A stretch of 23,670 nt of DNA from JAJFTV01 sp964426355 (GTDB taxonomy: Bacteria > Chloroflexota > Anaerolineae > Anaerolineales > Anaerolineaceae), in contig CAYRRA010000047.1 in the NCBI GenBank assembly GCA_964426355.1, positions 1 to 23,670 of the forward strand. Reading direction: 5' to 3'. Made by a program: the position numbers and the translations under genes. Positions within the stretch are counted from its first letter, which is position 1; each line of letters starts with the position of its first letter. The notes beneath the pieces were generated by a model. The model saw only the letters and a list, made by a program, of their open reading frames with translations. It was not told where the DNA came from and made no database searches. Shown in pieces: positions 22,620-23,670 of the stretch.

Positions 22620-23348
22620 ATGACCGATCACTCATTTGAACTGGAACGCAACAGTGCAAAACCACTGTACTCGCAAATCTATGATCACATTTTCCAGATG
22701 ATTATGGATGGTGGGTTGAAGCCAGGCGACCAGCTTCCAGCGGAGATGGACCTGGCAGCGCAGTATGAAGTAGGGCGGATCACCGTGCGGAGAGCGATTG
22801 CCGAACTGGTGCAGGAAGGCTACCTGGGCAGGCAGGCGGGCAAGGGTACCTTTGTTGCGCCCCGCAAGATCGAGCGTGAACTGGTAAATGTGACCAGTTT
22901 CACCGAACGGATGCAAGCCATTGGGATGCATGCCAGCGCAGAACTACTTTCCTTAGAGGTGATTCCATGTACCAACCGGCTTGCCAAAGAACTGCTGGTC
23001 GAACCGGAGACACCGGTGCTGCTGCTCACCCGTCTGCGTTCTTCCGATGATGTACCGGTCTCGCTTGAGCGGTCTTATATCAGCCTGCTGCGCTGTCCGG
23101 GGTTGAACAAGATTTCACTGGAGAAGACATCCCTTTACCAGGTGCTCAAGGAGCAATATAATCTCACACCGATCCGCTCGAAGAAAACGCTTGAATTGAC
23201 AATCGCGAGCGAGTGGGAAGCCAAGCGTTTGCACATTTTACCCCGGACCCCCATCTTTTTGCTGCGGGCAACGGTTTTTGCCAATGATGGACCGTTTGAG
23301 TATGTGAAAAGTTTAATGCGCGGTGACAAATTCCGTTTTCAGATTTGA
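22620..23348 (+). CDS. GntR-family transcriptional regulator, HutC subfamily (UTRA domain)
   Basis: A 242-residue dimeric regulator. Residues 10-75 are the winged helix: PLYSQIYDHIFQMIMDGGLKPGDQLPAE, split as PLYSQIYDHI and GLKPGDQLPAEMDLA, then VGRITVRRAIAELVQEGYL and GKGTFVAP. Residues about 88-240 form the UTRA ligand-binding domain (TSFTERMQAIGMHAS, PVLLLTRLRSSDDVPVSLERSYI, FEYVKSLMRGDKFRF). Such regulators usually bind a sugar, amino acid or similar small metabolite and repress nearby genes. Ribosome site AAGGG is about 4-5 bases from the ATG. The target is not evident; the gene or operon could lie beyond the right edge or be the divergent or upstream peptidase genes. Confidence 0.93.
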   Translation: MTDHSFELERNSAKPLYSQIYDHIFQMIMDGGLKPGDQLPAEMDLAAQYEVGRITVRRAIAELVQEGYLGRQAGKGTFVAPRKIERELVNVTSFTERMQAIGMHASAELLSLEVIPCTNRLAKELLVEPETPVLLLTRLRSSDDVPVSLERSYISLLRCPGLNKISLEKTSLYQVLKEQYNLTPIRSKKTLELTIASEWEAKRLHILPRTPIFLLRATVFANDGPFEYVKSLMRGDKFRFQI

Positions 23349-23394
23349 GGTGGGTTACAATCCGGTTCCCGAATTCACGTTTTTATTGAAGAAA

Positions 23395-23425
23395 AGAGGC
23401 TATCCTAAAAGATGGGATAGCCTCT
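23395..23425 (-). terminator. hairpin/terminator between gntR and the end fragment
   Basis: Perfect 11-bp stem AGAGGCTATCC/GGATAGCCTCT with a 9-base loop. On the minus strand it is followed by TTTTCTTC, so it can end a minus-strand transcript; on the plus strand the 3' side is purine-rich and not terminator-like. It stands 47 bases downstream of gntR. Confidence 0.65.
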
Positions 23426-23474
23426 GTGAGTAAAAAAAGAACTACACGCGAAGGTCTGTGTGCATCACTCAGCG

Positions 23475-23670
23475 TTACGATAAGCCTGGTTTATCATCCA
23501 GACGTGCAGCGAGGTGATCGGGCGGGTTTATGACTTCGAGGGCAAAGTCCCGGAACTGATCGAGGCGCTCCAGGAGGGGATGGGCAAGCTGGCCGAGCTG
23601 CATCGGTTCAAGGGCGAGCGCTGGATCAAGGACATCCGGCCGATTCGTCGCCGCAATCACGATCACGTTG
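23475..23670 (-). pseudogene. AAA+/FtsH-like fragment, broken, at the sequence end
   Basis: A minus-strand frame enters from the right edge with NVIVIAATNRPDVLDPAL, the strongly conserved second-region-of-homology segment of FtsH-like AAA+ proteases. Family members then continue LRPGRFDR; here the sequence departs at once to ALEPMQLGQLAHPLL and stops after about 45 more residues, so the protein cannot be an intact FtsH. The departing part (about 23480-23615) is more GC-rich than its surroundings and reads better on the plus strand, with high G/C at third positions (EVIGRVYDFEGKVPELIEAL). The fragment may be a rearranged remnant or a chimeric assembly at the end of the contig. Confidence 0.45.

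Noticed and set aside
1..23670. CRISPR array, tRNA or rRNA genes, insertion sequences or prophage
   Set aside because: No regularly spaced direct repeats, cloverleaf sequences, transposase motifs or flanking inverted repeats were found by reading; a tRNAscan or Infernal run would be decisive for RNAs.

Overview
The window reads as a chromosomal segment of a Gram-positive-like or deep-branching bacterium of moderate GC content, most likely an anaerobic or facultative member of the Chloroflexota (Anaerolineae-like). This is inferred from three things: the style of the complete histidine operon, the short 5' leaders right behind good -10 boxes, and the mix of anaerobe-type genes (a TrpRS with an iron-sulfur cysteine motif and an octaheme cytochrome). 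No rRNA or other phylogenetic marker is present, so the assignment is tentative.

Left part (1-1819). An attenuator-type leader on the minus strand controls unseen genes beyond the left edge. It has a promoter, a 30-codon Thr/Met-rich leader peptide and an intrinsic terminator. Upstream of it on the same strand lies ilvE, a branched-chain aminotransferase. A small hypothetical protein with its own promoter follows on the plus strand.

Histidine operon (1885-10958, plus strand). A promoter, a short leader peptide with three consecutive His codons and a GC-rich terminator form a classical histidine attenuator. The order after it is hisG (long form), hisD, hisC, a DJ-1/PfpI-like domain fused to hisB, hisH, a NYN-domain gene, hisA, hisF, hisI and hisE. 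hisD-hisC, hisC-hisB and hisB-hisH each overlap by ATGA, so translation is coupled. Every enzyme from PRPP to histidine is encoded except histidinol-phosphate phosphatase. The two unusual members, the DJ-1-like domain and the NYN protein, are the main puzzles of the operon.

Middle (11015-15201). On the minus strand, a small phosphoglycosyl transferase gene is followed by, and overlaps, a GH127-type beta-L-arabinofuranosidase-like gene. trpS is divergent from them on the plus strand and carries the exact C-x22-C-x6-C-x2-C motif of [4Fe-4S] TrpRS. A zinc-ribbon protein follows on the minus strand, preceded by a probable 39-residue Cys-containing small protein.

Redox pair (15386-17580). A promoter drives a membrane-anchored octaheme cytochrome of the hydroxylamine-oxidoreductase (HAO) type and, two bases downstream, an 8-helix membrane protein with four regularly placed histidines. 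No NapC/NrfH- or cM552-like partner is present, so the membrane protein is a candidate new quinone-side partner. This is the best candidate for an undescribed system here.

Right part (17800-23670). A cytosolic S9 prolyl-oligopeptidase-like peptidase, a convergent M20 carboxypeptidase-like enzyme, an M55 D-aminopeptidase (DppA type) and a GntR/HutC regulator form a peptide-degradation neighbourhood punctuated by strong terminators. The last 200 bases are more GC-rich and hold a broken AAA+/FtsH-like fragment that may be a true gene remnant or an assembly chimera at the sequence end.
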